This document shows, piece by piece, positions 4,988-11,009 of a stretch of DNA of 11,009 nucleotides. A program made the translations under genes and the position numbers. Under the pieces are notes generated by a model, which saw only the letters and a list, made by a program, of their open reading frames with translations, ran no database searches and had not been told where the DNA came from. The DNA lies in the NCBI GenBank assembly GCA_017621015.1, contig JAGAUC010000108.1, forward strand, positions 1 through 11,009, read 5' to 3'. This DNA comes from Clostridia bacterium (GTDB taxonomy: Bacteria; Bacillota; Clostridia; Oscillospirales; CAG-272). Each line of letters opens with the position of its first letter. The first letter of the stretch is position 1.

Positions 4988-7042
4988 ATGAAAAAGCAAA
5001 AGCAAAGATATATGGAGGAAAGCTCCTCGCTTCCCTTTAAGCTTTGTATACTGTTCGGTGTCTTTCTTCTGGCACTTTATACCGTTCTCTGCACGCTGGA
5101 GGATCTGCCGCACGACGTGATCGGCATTGTCCTTGTGGCCGTATATGTGGTCGCCGTACTGGTGGCCTTCTTCCGCCGCAGTCAGACGCAGGCGCGCAAA
5201 AAGCTGCGCCGCCAGGAGGCCGTTGCCATGAGCACGGTCATGGCGCAGACCATAAAAAACATTGGCATTCCCTTTGTGCTGACCGATGACGACGGCAAGA
5301 TCGTCTGGTACAACCTGGGCTTTTCAAGTATGGTTGGCCGCAAGAACGCGCTCTTTGGCATTCACCTGAGCGAATTCTGTCAGATCTCCCCGACTGACCT
5401 GGTCAAGGCCACAAAGCTGGCCATCGAGTTCCACACCGAGACCGAGGGCGGCGCGGAAAACGAGACGCTGACCAAGGTCGGTGAGCGCACGTACGGCGTC
5501 CGCAGCTATGAGCTCCGCGTGGCGGAAAAGACTTACTACATGACCATTTTCTCGGACGCGACCGAGCTCTCGGAGCTCTCGACGCTTCACGAGAAGCAAA
5601 AGCCGGTCGTGGCTTACGTTATGCTTGACAATCTGGACGAGCTGGCGCAATATGTCCGTGTCAGCAGCCGTGAAGCCGCGGGCGAAGCCGAGGCGGTCCT
5701 TAAAACCTGGGCAGAGGATATGCACGCTCTCGTCCGCGAATACGACCGCGACAAATACGTGTTTGTCTTTTCCAAGGAGGCACTTGACGGCTGCGTCGCC
5801 GACAAATTCCAGATCCTTGACCAGATCCGCAACATCCGCCTGGGCGACAGCAGTATGCCCATCACGGTGTCCATCGGCGTTTCTTCGATGGGCGAAACCA
5901 TGGCGGAGCTGGAGCAAAATGCACGCACCGCACTCGATATGGCGCTTCAGCGCGGCGGTGACCAGGTGGCACTCCGTAACGAAAACGGTCTGGAGTACTT
6001 CGGCGATCGCACCAAGAACCTTCAGAAAAAGACCAAGGTCATGGCACGTGTCATTGCCGGCCAGCTTCTCAACACCATTGCCACCTCGGGCAACGTCATC
6101 ATTATGGGACACCGCAATCCCGACTTTGACTCCATCGGTGCCAGCGTGGGTCTTGCCCGCCTTTGCCTGCATTGCGGCGTAACGCCCCGTATCATCGTGG
6201 ACAAGGGCAACCAAAGCTTCAAGGATTGCACGGCGGATCTGGTAAAGACCGACCTTTACCGCGACATCTTCCTGGATGCCGCTTCGGGTATGGATCTCAT
6301 CCGCTCGGACACGCTCCTTATCATAACCGACGCCAACAACTTCACCATTCTTGAGGAGCCTGCCATCGCGCAGAGCATCCCGAATGTGGCCATCATTGAC
6401 CACCACCGCAAGACCGCGGAATTCAAGCACGAGCCGCTGATCTCCTACATTGACCCGTCGGCCTCCTCCGCCTCGGAGCTGGTCGCCGAGATCCTTGAGG
6501 AGTGTCTCCCCGTGGGAACGCTTCTGAAGGAGGAGGCCACGGTGCTTCTGTCGGGCGTGATGGTGGATACCAAGAACTTCACCCGCTCCACGGGTACGCG
6601 CACCTTCTCGGCGGCGCTGTACCTGCGCGGCGAGGGCGGAAACGCCGAGATCGCCAGCACCTTCTTCAACGAGGACCTGGAGGACTACAACGCCGAGGCA
6701 AAATTCGGCTCCAGCCTTACAGTCTATCGCGAGCACATCGCCATTACCACCAGCATGGGTACCGAAAACACCGAGGGCGACCGCCTGGCAGCCTCAAAGG
6801 CCGCAGACAGGCTGCTCACCATCAAGAATGTCAAGGCCTCGTTTGCCCTTGTTGTCATCGACAACGCCATTCACATCTCCGCCCGCTCGGACGGCTCGAT
6901 CAACGTACAGCTTATCCTCGAGCGCATCGGTGGCGGCGGACACTTTAACCTTGCCGGCGCGCGAGTCCCCGGTAAGAATATGAAAGAAACACTGGTACGC
7001 CTGAGAGCGGCCATCGACGATTATCTGGATACACAATCTTGA
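4988..7042 (+). CDS. gdpP: Membrane-anchored cyclic-di-AMP phosphodiesterase GdpP
   Basis: GdpP (YybT) hydrolyses c-di-AMP to pApA, controlling a messenger tied to potassium, osmotic and cell-wall homeostasis. The 684 residues give the standard architecture. Two membrane segments lie at about 17-36 and 43-62, and a PAS-like sensor domain at about 85-190. A degenerate GGDEF follows at about 200-335, with YDRDKY at 252-257 in place of GGDEF. A DHH domain then has HRNPDFD (H375, D379, D381), TDANN (D448) and IDHHRK (D471, H472, H473). The DHHA1 domain has GGGGH ending at H652. All expected metal ligands are present, so it should be active. The start is ATG at 4988 with AAAGGAG seven bases upstream. 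The stop codon overlaps the start of the rplI ribosome binding site. Confidence 0.97.
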   Translation: MKKQKQRYMEESSSLPFKLCILFGVFLLALYTVLCTLEDLPHDVIGIVLVAVYVVAVLVAFFRRSQTQARKKLRRQEAVAMSTVMAQTIKNIGIPFVLTDDDGKIVWYNLGFSSMVGRKNALFGIHLSEFCQISPTDLVKATKLAIEFHTETEGGAENETLTKVGERTYGVRSYELRVAEKTYYMTIFSDATELSELSTLHEKQKPVVAYVMLDNLDELAQYVRVSSREAAGEAEAVLKTWAEDMHALVREYDRDKYVFVFSKEALDGCVADKFQILDQIRNIRLGDSSMPITVSIGVSSMGETMAELEQNARTALDMALQRGGDQVALRNENGLEYFGDRTKNLQKKTKVMARVIAGQLLNTIATSGNVIIMGHRNPDFDSIGASVGLARLCLHCGVTPRIIVDKGNQSFKDCTADLVKTDLYRDIFLDAASGMDLIRSDTLLIITDANNFTILEEPAIAQSIPNVAIIDHHRKTAEFKHEPLISYIDPSASSASELVAEILEECLPVGTLLKEEATVLLSGVMVDTKNFTRSTGTRTFSAALYLRGEGGNAEIASTFFNEDLEDYNAEAKFGSSLTVYREHIAITTSMGTENTEGDRLAASKAADRLLTIKNVKASFALVVIDNAIHISARSDGSINVQLILERIGGGGHFNLAGARVPGKNMKETLVRLRAAIDDYLDTQS

Positions 7043-7055
7043 AAGGAAAAAGAAC

Positions 7056-7499
7056 ATGAAGGTTATACTTACACAGGACGTAAAAAGTCAGGGAAAAAAG
7101 GATCAGATCATTGAGGTTTCGGACGGCTACGCCAGAAACTTCCTCTTCCCCAAGAAATTAGCCATTCCCGCCGACGCAAAGGCACTCAACGAGGCCAAGA
7201 ACAAGGAGGCCTCCCGCCTGCATAAGATCGAGGTGGAAAAGCAGCAGGCACAAGAGATCGCCGAAAAGCTGGACGCCACCCTCGTTAAGATCGTGGCCAA
7301 GAGCTCGGCCGACGGTCGCCTTTACGGAGCCATCACCTCCAAGGACGTGGCCGACTCGCTGATGAAGGACCACAAGATCGAGGTCGACAAGCGCAAGATC
7401 ACCCTTCCCGAGCCCATCAAGACCTACGGCCGCTTTGAGCTTGAGGTCAAGCTGTATAATGACGTCACGGGCAAGATCCATCTTCTGGTCACCGAATAA
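7056..7499 (+). CDS. rplI: 50S ribosomal protein bL9
   Basis: bL9 binds 23S rRNA at the base of the L1 stalk and affects reading-frame fidelity. The product is 147 residues, normal for the family. The N-terminal RNA-binding domain carries the signature region GKKDQIIEVSDGYARNFLFP (residues 13-32). A long charged helix follows (about 45-75), then the C-terminal domain (about 78-147), which includes SADGRLYGAITSKDVAD. The start is ATG at 7056 with GAAAGGA upstream; the gap to gdpP is 13 bases and to dnaB 21. The gdpP-rplI-dnaB order is widely conserved in Firmicutes. Confidence 0.98.
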   Translation: MKVILTQDVKSQGKKDQIIEVSDGYARNFLFPKKLAIPADAKALNEAKNKEASRLHKIEVEKQQAQEIAEKLDATLVKIVAKSSADGRLYGAITSKDVADSLMKDHKIEVDKRKITLPEPIKTYGRFELEVKLYNDVTGKIHLLVTE

Positions 7500-7520
7500 T
7501 TCCGAAAGGAACGCAACACA

Positions 7521-8861
7521 ATGAATGAAGAATTCGTAAAGAAGCTTCCGTTTTCGCTGATCGCGGAGCAGTCGCTTCTCGGATCCATCCTCATCGACCC
7601 GAATTCCTTAAACGAGATCGCCGATCTCATTCGGGCGGAGGATTTCTACATCTCCGAGCACACCCAGATCTATCTGGCGATGCACGAGCTGTTCCTCACC
7701 AGCAGCGAGATCGACGTGGTCACGCTGATCGACGCGCTGGTCCGCAAGGGCATTTACGACAAGTCGGGCGGTGAGGATTACCTCAAAACGCTGTGCGAGG
7801 TCGTGCCAAGCGCCCTCAATGTCAAGGACTACGCCAAGATCGTCAAGGAAAAGAGCGTTCTGCGCCAGCTGATCGCCGTCAGCGGTGAGATCACCGAGAC
7901 CGCGTACAGTGAGCAGGAGGAGGTCTCCCACATTCTTGACGCGGCGGAAAACAAGATCTTCGCCATCGCCCAAGGGCGCGACACCAAGACCTTCCGCCAC
8001 ATCCGCGAGGTACTGGTGGACGTGCACGGACACCTGCGCGACCTGCAGGAAAACCCCGATGAGGTCCAGGGCACTAAGACCGGCTTTTCGGGACTTGACA
8101 AGGTGCTGGTCGGCATGGGTAACAGTGACCTCATTCTCGTGGGTGCCCGTCCCGGTATGGGTAAGACCAGCTTTGTTCTGAATATCGGAACCAACGTAGC
8201 CCTGCAAACCAAAAAGACCGTGTGCATCTTCTCTCTGGAAATGTCCTGCGAGCAGCTGGTGTCACGTGTGCTTTCCAGCGAGGCCATGGTGGACAGCACC
8301 GCGCTTCGAAGCGGCAAGCTTTCAAGCGACGACTGGGACAAGCTGGCGGCCGTTTCCTCTAAGCTTGCGGGAACCGACATTCTCATCGACGATACCACCG
8401 GCATCACGGTTACAGGTATGAAGGCCAAGCTTCGCCGCGTCAAGAACCTGGGACTTGTCGTCATCGACTATCTCCAGCTGATGCAAAGCGACGGCAAGAA
8501 CGACAACCGCGTGCAGGAGGTCTCCGAGATCTCCCGAGGTCTTAAGCTGATGGCCAAGGAGCTGGGTGTTCCCGTCATCTGCTGTGCGCAGCTTTCGCGT
8601 GGACCCGAATCGCGCACCGACAAAAAGCCCATGCTTTCCGACCTTCGTGACTCGGGAGCCATCGAGCAGGATGCCGACGTGGTTATGTTCCTGTACCGCG
8701 ATGAATATTATAAGACCGATGCCTCCTCGCAGGATGCCAGCATCGCCGAGGTCATCATTCAGAAAAACCGTCACGGCTCGACGGGCACGGTGGAAATGGG
8801 CTGGATCGGTCGGTACACCAAGTTTATGACCAAGGCCGACGATAGCCTTACCGCACCGTAA
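7521..8861 (+). CDS. dnaB: Replicative DNA helicase DnaB
   Basis: This is the hexameric 5'-3' helicase of the replication fork, called DnaC in B. subtilis. It has 446 residues, a full-length family member. The N-terminal all-helical domain starts with the pattern AEQSLLGSILIDPNSLNEI (about 14-32) and includes DALVRKGIYDKSGGEDYL. The RecA-like motor has Walker A GARPGMGKTS (208-217, K215) and Walker B VVIDYLQLM (around D316). It also has the conserved C-terminal stretch LSDLRDSGAIEQDADVVMFL (about 373-392). No intein or insertion interrupts the P-loop. The start is ATG at 7521 with GAAAGGA upstream. tilS begins three bases after its stop codon. Confidence 0.98.
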   Translation: MNEEFVKKLPFSLIAEQSLLGSILIDPNSLNEIADLIRAEDFYISEHTQIYLAMHELFLTSSEIDVVTLIDALVRKGIYDKSGGEDYLKTLCEVVPSALNVKDYAKIVKEKSVLRQLIAVSGEITETAYSEQEEVSHILDAAENKIFAIAQGRDTKTFRHIREVLVDVHGHLRDLQENPDEVQGTKTGFSGLDKVLVGMGNSDLILVGARPGMGKTSFVLNIGTNVALQTKKTVCIFSLEMSCEQLVSRVLSSEAMVDSTALRSGKLSSDDWDKLAAVSSKLAGTDILIDDTTGITVTGMKAKLRRVKNLGLVVIDYLQLMQSDGKNDNRVQEVSEISRGLKLMAKELGVPVICCAQLSRGPESRTDKKPMLSDLRDSGAIEQDADVVMFLYRDEYYKTDASSQDASIAEVIIQKNRHGSTGTVEMGWIGRYTKFMTKADDSLTAP

Positions 8862-8864
8862 AAT

Positions 8865-10199
8865 ATGAACCGCTTTACCGAGCCGCATCTTTTGTCGGGA
8901 CTGCCCAAGGACACTCCCATTTTGCTTGCGCTTTCGGGCGGTGCCGATTCCCGGGCGCTTCTGCATATGCTTGTTGCCTACGGCGCGCCGCTTTCGTTGG
9001 CACACGTTGACCACGGCATTCGCGGTGAGAGCGCACGGCGCGACCGTGAATTTTGTCAAGCACTCGCCAAAGAGGCGGGACTTCCCTTTTACCTGCTTGA
9101 AACCGACGTCCCCGCGCTTGCCAAGCAAAACCGCACGGGTCTTGAGGAGCAGGCGCGCACCGAGCGCTACCGCTTTTTTGAACAGATCATGCGTGAGAAG
9201 GACATTCCCATTCTCGCCACCGCGCACAACGCCACCGACAACGCCGAAACGCTTGTGTTTCGGATGGCGCGCGGCACGGGTCTCTCGGGTCTTTGCGGCA
9301 TCGCGCCCGCTCGCCCCTTCGGCGGCGGCGTGCTCATTCGCCCCATTCTCGAGATGACCAAGGAGGACATCCTTGCCTATTGCGAGATGCATTCGCTTGC
9401 CTATGTCACCGACGAGACCAACACCGATACCGCGTTTGCACGCAACCGCATCCGCCACAACGTGCTTCCCGAGCTGGAAACACTCAACGAGGGCGCGGTA
9501 CGCCATATGGCCGAGCTTTGCGGATCGCTCCGCGAGGACGAGGCCTACCTGCAAAACGCCGCGCACGAGATGCTCAAGGCGGAGGACGGCGACGGGATTT
9601 CGCTTTCCCGGCTCCTCTCCCTGCCCCCCGCGCTCTCCGGCCGCGTGCTTGCCCTTCTTTTCGGCGAGCCGCCGCTCTCTCGCACCAACCGCGAGGAGAT
9701 CTTAACGCTTGCACGGCGCGGCACGCCCCATTCCTCGCTCGATCTTCCGGGCGCAAGACGGGCACGCATCCAAAACGGACGGCTGATCGCCGCTCTTGCC
9801 GAGGAGCCACTATGTCCCCTACCCCCAACACCCGTAGGGCTTGGTGCCACCGAGCTTGCGGGGCGCAGAATGCTTCTGGTGATCGATTCGGAGCAAAAAC
9901 CGAATGAATCGCGACTTTCCGCTAAAAATATTTACAAAAACGAAACAACAATTTATATAAATTCTGATAGAATAAAAAACGGATTGTTTGTTCGCGGCCG
10001 CAAGGAGGGCGATGTGCTCCTTTACCACGGCATGCACAAAAAGCTTCGCAAGCTGCAAAACGAGTGCGCGCTTGCCTTGCCCCTTCGCACCGCACTTCCC
10101 CTTCTCTGCGACGAGGACGGGATCCTGTGGTGTCCGCTGGTCGCCCTGCGCGACGGCGCGGCGGGCGATGCGCTGTTGCGCGTAACTCTCTTTTATTAA
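8865..10199 (+). CDS. tilS: tRNA(Ile)-lysidine synthetase TilS
   Basis: TilS modifies the wobble C34 of tRNA-Ile(CAU) to lysidine using ATP and lysine, switching its decoding from AUG to AUA. The 444 residues hold an N-type PP-loop SGGADS (24-29). They also hold HVDHGIRGESARRDREFC (about 47-64), AHNATDNAETLVFRMARGTG (about 120-139) and NRIRHNVLPEL (about 194-204). The substrate-binding middle and C-terminal domains include RGRKEGD and GMHKKLRKLQ. The start is ATG at 8865, three bases after dnaB, with no recognisable Shine-Dalgarno sequence, so translation probably depends on coupling to dnaB. Codons for about residues 346-373 are strikingly AT-rich (Asn, Lys, Ile) compared with the rest. That segment contains a promoter-like element. 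The frame stays intact throughout. Confidence 0.96.
   Translation: MNRFTEPHLLSGLPKDTPILLALSGGADSRALLHMLVAYGAPLSLAHVDHGIRGESARRDREFCQALAKEAGLPFYLLETDVPALAKQNRTGLEEQARTERYRFFEQIMREKDIPILATAHNATDNAETLVFRMARGTGLSGLCGIAPARPFGGGVLIRPILEMTKEDILAYCEMHSLAYVTDETNTDTAFARNRIRHNVLPELETLNEGAVRHMAELCGSLREDEAYLQNAAHEMLKAEDGDGISLSRLLSLPPALSGRVLALLFGEPPLSRTNREEILTLARRGTPHSSLDLPGARRARIQNGRLIAALAEEPLCPLPPTPVGLGATELAGRRMLLVIDSEQKPNESRLSAKNIYKNETTIYINSDRIKNGLFVRGRKEGDVLLYHGMHKKLRKLQNECALALPLRTALPLLCDEDGILWCPLVALRDGAAGDALLRVTLFY
9931..9959 (+). promoter_or_regulatory. Possible internal promoter in the 3' part of tilS
   Basis: TTTACA (9931-9936), a 17-base spacer and TATATA (9954-9959) lie in an AT-rich island within otherwise GC-rich coding sequence. 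A further extended -10-like TGATAGAAT follows at 9965-9973 without a good -35. It faces hpt, about 260 bases ahead. AT-rich coding sequence yields such matches by chance, so this is tentative. Confidence 0.35.
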
Positions 10200-10224
10200 A
10201 ATACATTACGAGAAAGGGTTTGCT

Positions 10225-10779
10225 ATGACCAACATCGAAAAAGATGTAGAAGAAGTACTGTTTGACCAAAAGGCATTGGGTGAGATCCTCGACCGCCTGG
10301 CAAGTGAGATCATCCGGGATTACAAGGATTCGCCGCGAAAGCTTTTGATCCTCTCCATCCTCAAGGGCTCGATCACGTTTACCGCGGATCTGATGCGCCG
10401 TATTCCTCTGCCGCTGGAGCTGGACTTTATGAAGGTCTCGTCCTACGGCTCGGGCACGGTATCGGCGGGTCCGCTCAAGATCTCGCTGGACCTCAACCGC
10501 GACGACATCAGCGACCTTGACATTCTTGTGGTCGAGGACATCGTAGACAGCGGAAAAACGCTCTCCAAGCTCAAGGTGCACCTTGCCGAGCGCGGGGCAC
10601 ACAGCGTAAAGATCTGCACGCTTCTGGATAAGCCGTCACGCCGTGAGGTCGAGCTGAAGGCCGACTACTGCGGCGCGGAGATCCCCGACAAATTTGTCAT
10701 TGGCTACGGTCTGGACTATGATGAAAAATACCGTAACCTGCCTTACGTCGGCGTTCTCAGCCCGAAGGTATATATGTAA
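10225..10779 (+). CDS. hpt: Hypoxanthine phosphoribosyltransferase
   Basis: Hpt (HprT) salvages hypoxanthine, and often guanine, using PRPP to form IMP or GMP. The 184-residue length is normal for bacteria. Motifs: LKGS (47-50) binds pyrophosphate; SSYG (72-75) is the start of the mobile active-site loop; ILVVEDIVDSGKTLS (100-114) is the PRPP-binding loop with paired Glu/Asp; and DKFVIGYGLDYDEKYRNLPY (155-174) forms the purine pocket and is characteristic of Hpt rather than other PRTases. The start is ATG at 10225 with GAGAAAGGG upstream. The tilS-hpt-ftsH order is widely conserved in Firmicutes. From memory, a TilS/HprT complex has been reported to influence ftsH transcription in B. subtilis; I cannot verify that here. 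Confidence 0.97.
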   Translation: MTNIEKDVEEVLFDQKALGEILDRLASEIIRDYKDSPRKLLILSILKGSITFTADLMRRIPLPLELDFMKVSSYGSGTVSAGPLKISLDLNRDDISDLDILVVEDIVDSGKTLSKLKVHLAERGAHSVKICTLLDKPSRREVELKADYCGAEIPDKFVIGYGLDYDEKYRNLPYVGVLSPKVYM

Positions 10780-10808
10780 AGGTACACAACCGACAAAAAG
10801 GAGTAAAT

Positions 10809-11009
10809 ATGAAGGGTAATTTCAAGGCCATCATCTTTTATATCGTACTGATTCTCGTCATTGTGCTGTCGGTCTCGGCCTTCTTTGGCTCGACCAAGGA
10901 GGAAAAGACGATCTACAGCGACATCGTAGAATACTTTAAGACCGATTCGGTCGTGTCCTTCTACTTTGACGAGAATTATTACCTGACTATGGAGGTCGTG
11001 GACAGCGCC
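10809..11009 (+). CDS. ftsH: ATP-dependent zinc metalloprotease FtsH, N-terminal fragment (cut by right edge)
   Basis: Sixty-seven codons are present and the frame is open to the window end. The N-terminus MKGNFKAIIFYIVLILVIVL begins with a short cytoplasmic stretch and one membrane helix (about residues 5-24). It continues into the extracytoplasmic domain (TIYSDIVEYFKTDSVVSFYF), which fits FtsH's small N-terminal domain (pattern xxYSxhhxxhxxxxVxxhxh). The position directly after hpt is where Firmicutes ftsH is found, and this supports the call. The AAA and zinc-protease domains lie outside the window, so activity cannot be checked. The start is ATG at 10809 with AAAAGGAG upstream, 29 bases after hpt. 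FtsH is a membrane-bound quality-control protease. Confidence 0.88.
   Translation, partial: MKGNFKAIIFYIVLILVIVLSVSAFFGSTKEEKTIYSDIVEYFKTDSVVSFYFDENYYLTMEVVDSA

Noticed and set aside
5324..6736. 470-codon minus-strand open frame opposite gdpP
   Set aside because: A shadow frame caused by GC-rich third codon positions. The plus strand has all GdpP domains and motifs, and no ribosome binding site or promoter supports the antisense frame.
8322..9566. 414-codon minus-strand open frame opposite dnaB and tilS
   Set aside because: It spans two well-identified genes on the other strand and shows no recognisable motif.
1..11009. Mobile element, defence system or horizontally acquired cassette
   Set aside because: All genes are recognisable core or conserved functions in tight operons. 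No transposase, integrase, long terminal repeats, tRNA or CRISPR-like spaced repeats are seen.

Overview
The window looks like a chromosomal housekeeping segment from a Gram-positive anaerobe of the Firmicutes, most likely class Clostridia. The basis is the gene content (a DUF2232/YybS-type membrane protein next to GdpP, the rimP-nusA-ylxR-ylxQ-infB order, a tilS-hpt-ftsH block), strong AAAGGAG-type ribosome binding sites, and a GC-rich coding composition typical of several gut Clostridia. Assignment below class level is not possible from the sequence alone. I see no mobile element, CRISPR array, tRNA, rRNA, defence gene or obvious foreign gene.

Layout. Positions 1-3599 (minus strand) carry the transcription/translation operon, read right to left: rimP, nusA, ylxR, ylxQ and infB. 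infB runs off the left edge just after the start of its GTPase domain. Positions 3600-3841 are an AT-rich divergent intergenic region with two well-formed sigma-A type promoters pointing away from each other. The leftward promoter produces a short rimP leader that begins almost at once with a UUCG-capped hairpin. Positions 3842-11009 (plus strand) carry a tight seven-gene array: a DUF2232 membrane protein, gdpP, rplI, dnaB, tilS, hpt and ftsH (cut by the right edge). Gaps are 3 to 29 bases and no internal terminator is visible.

How the genes work together. The left operon serves 30S ribosome maturation (RimP), transcription elongation and antitermination (NusA), two small RNA-binding proteins (YlxR, YlxQ) and translation initiation (IF-2). 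The right array joins c-di-AMP breakdown (GdpP with its membrane neighbour), a 50S protein (bL9), the replicative helicase (DnaB), tRNA-Ile2 lysidine formation (TilS), purine salvage (Hpt) and membrane proteolysis (FtsH). In Bacillus subtilis these are separate loci (rimP-infB; yybS-gdpP-rplI-dnaC; tilS-hprT-ftsH), so their contiguity here is the main genome-organisation feature.

The window is mostly ordinary core genome. Points worth a second look are the rimP leader hairpin, a 36-bp tandem repeat inside infB, an AT-rich island with a promoter-like element inside tilS, the missing Shine-Dalgarno sequence of tilS, and the merged operon order.
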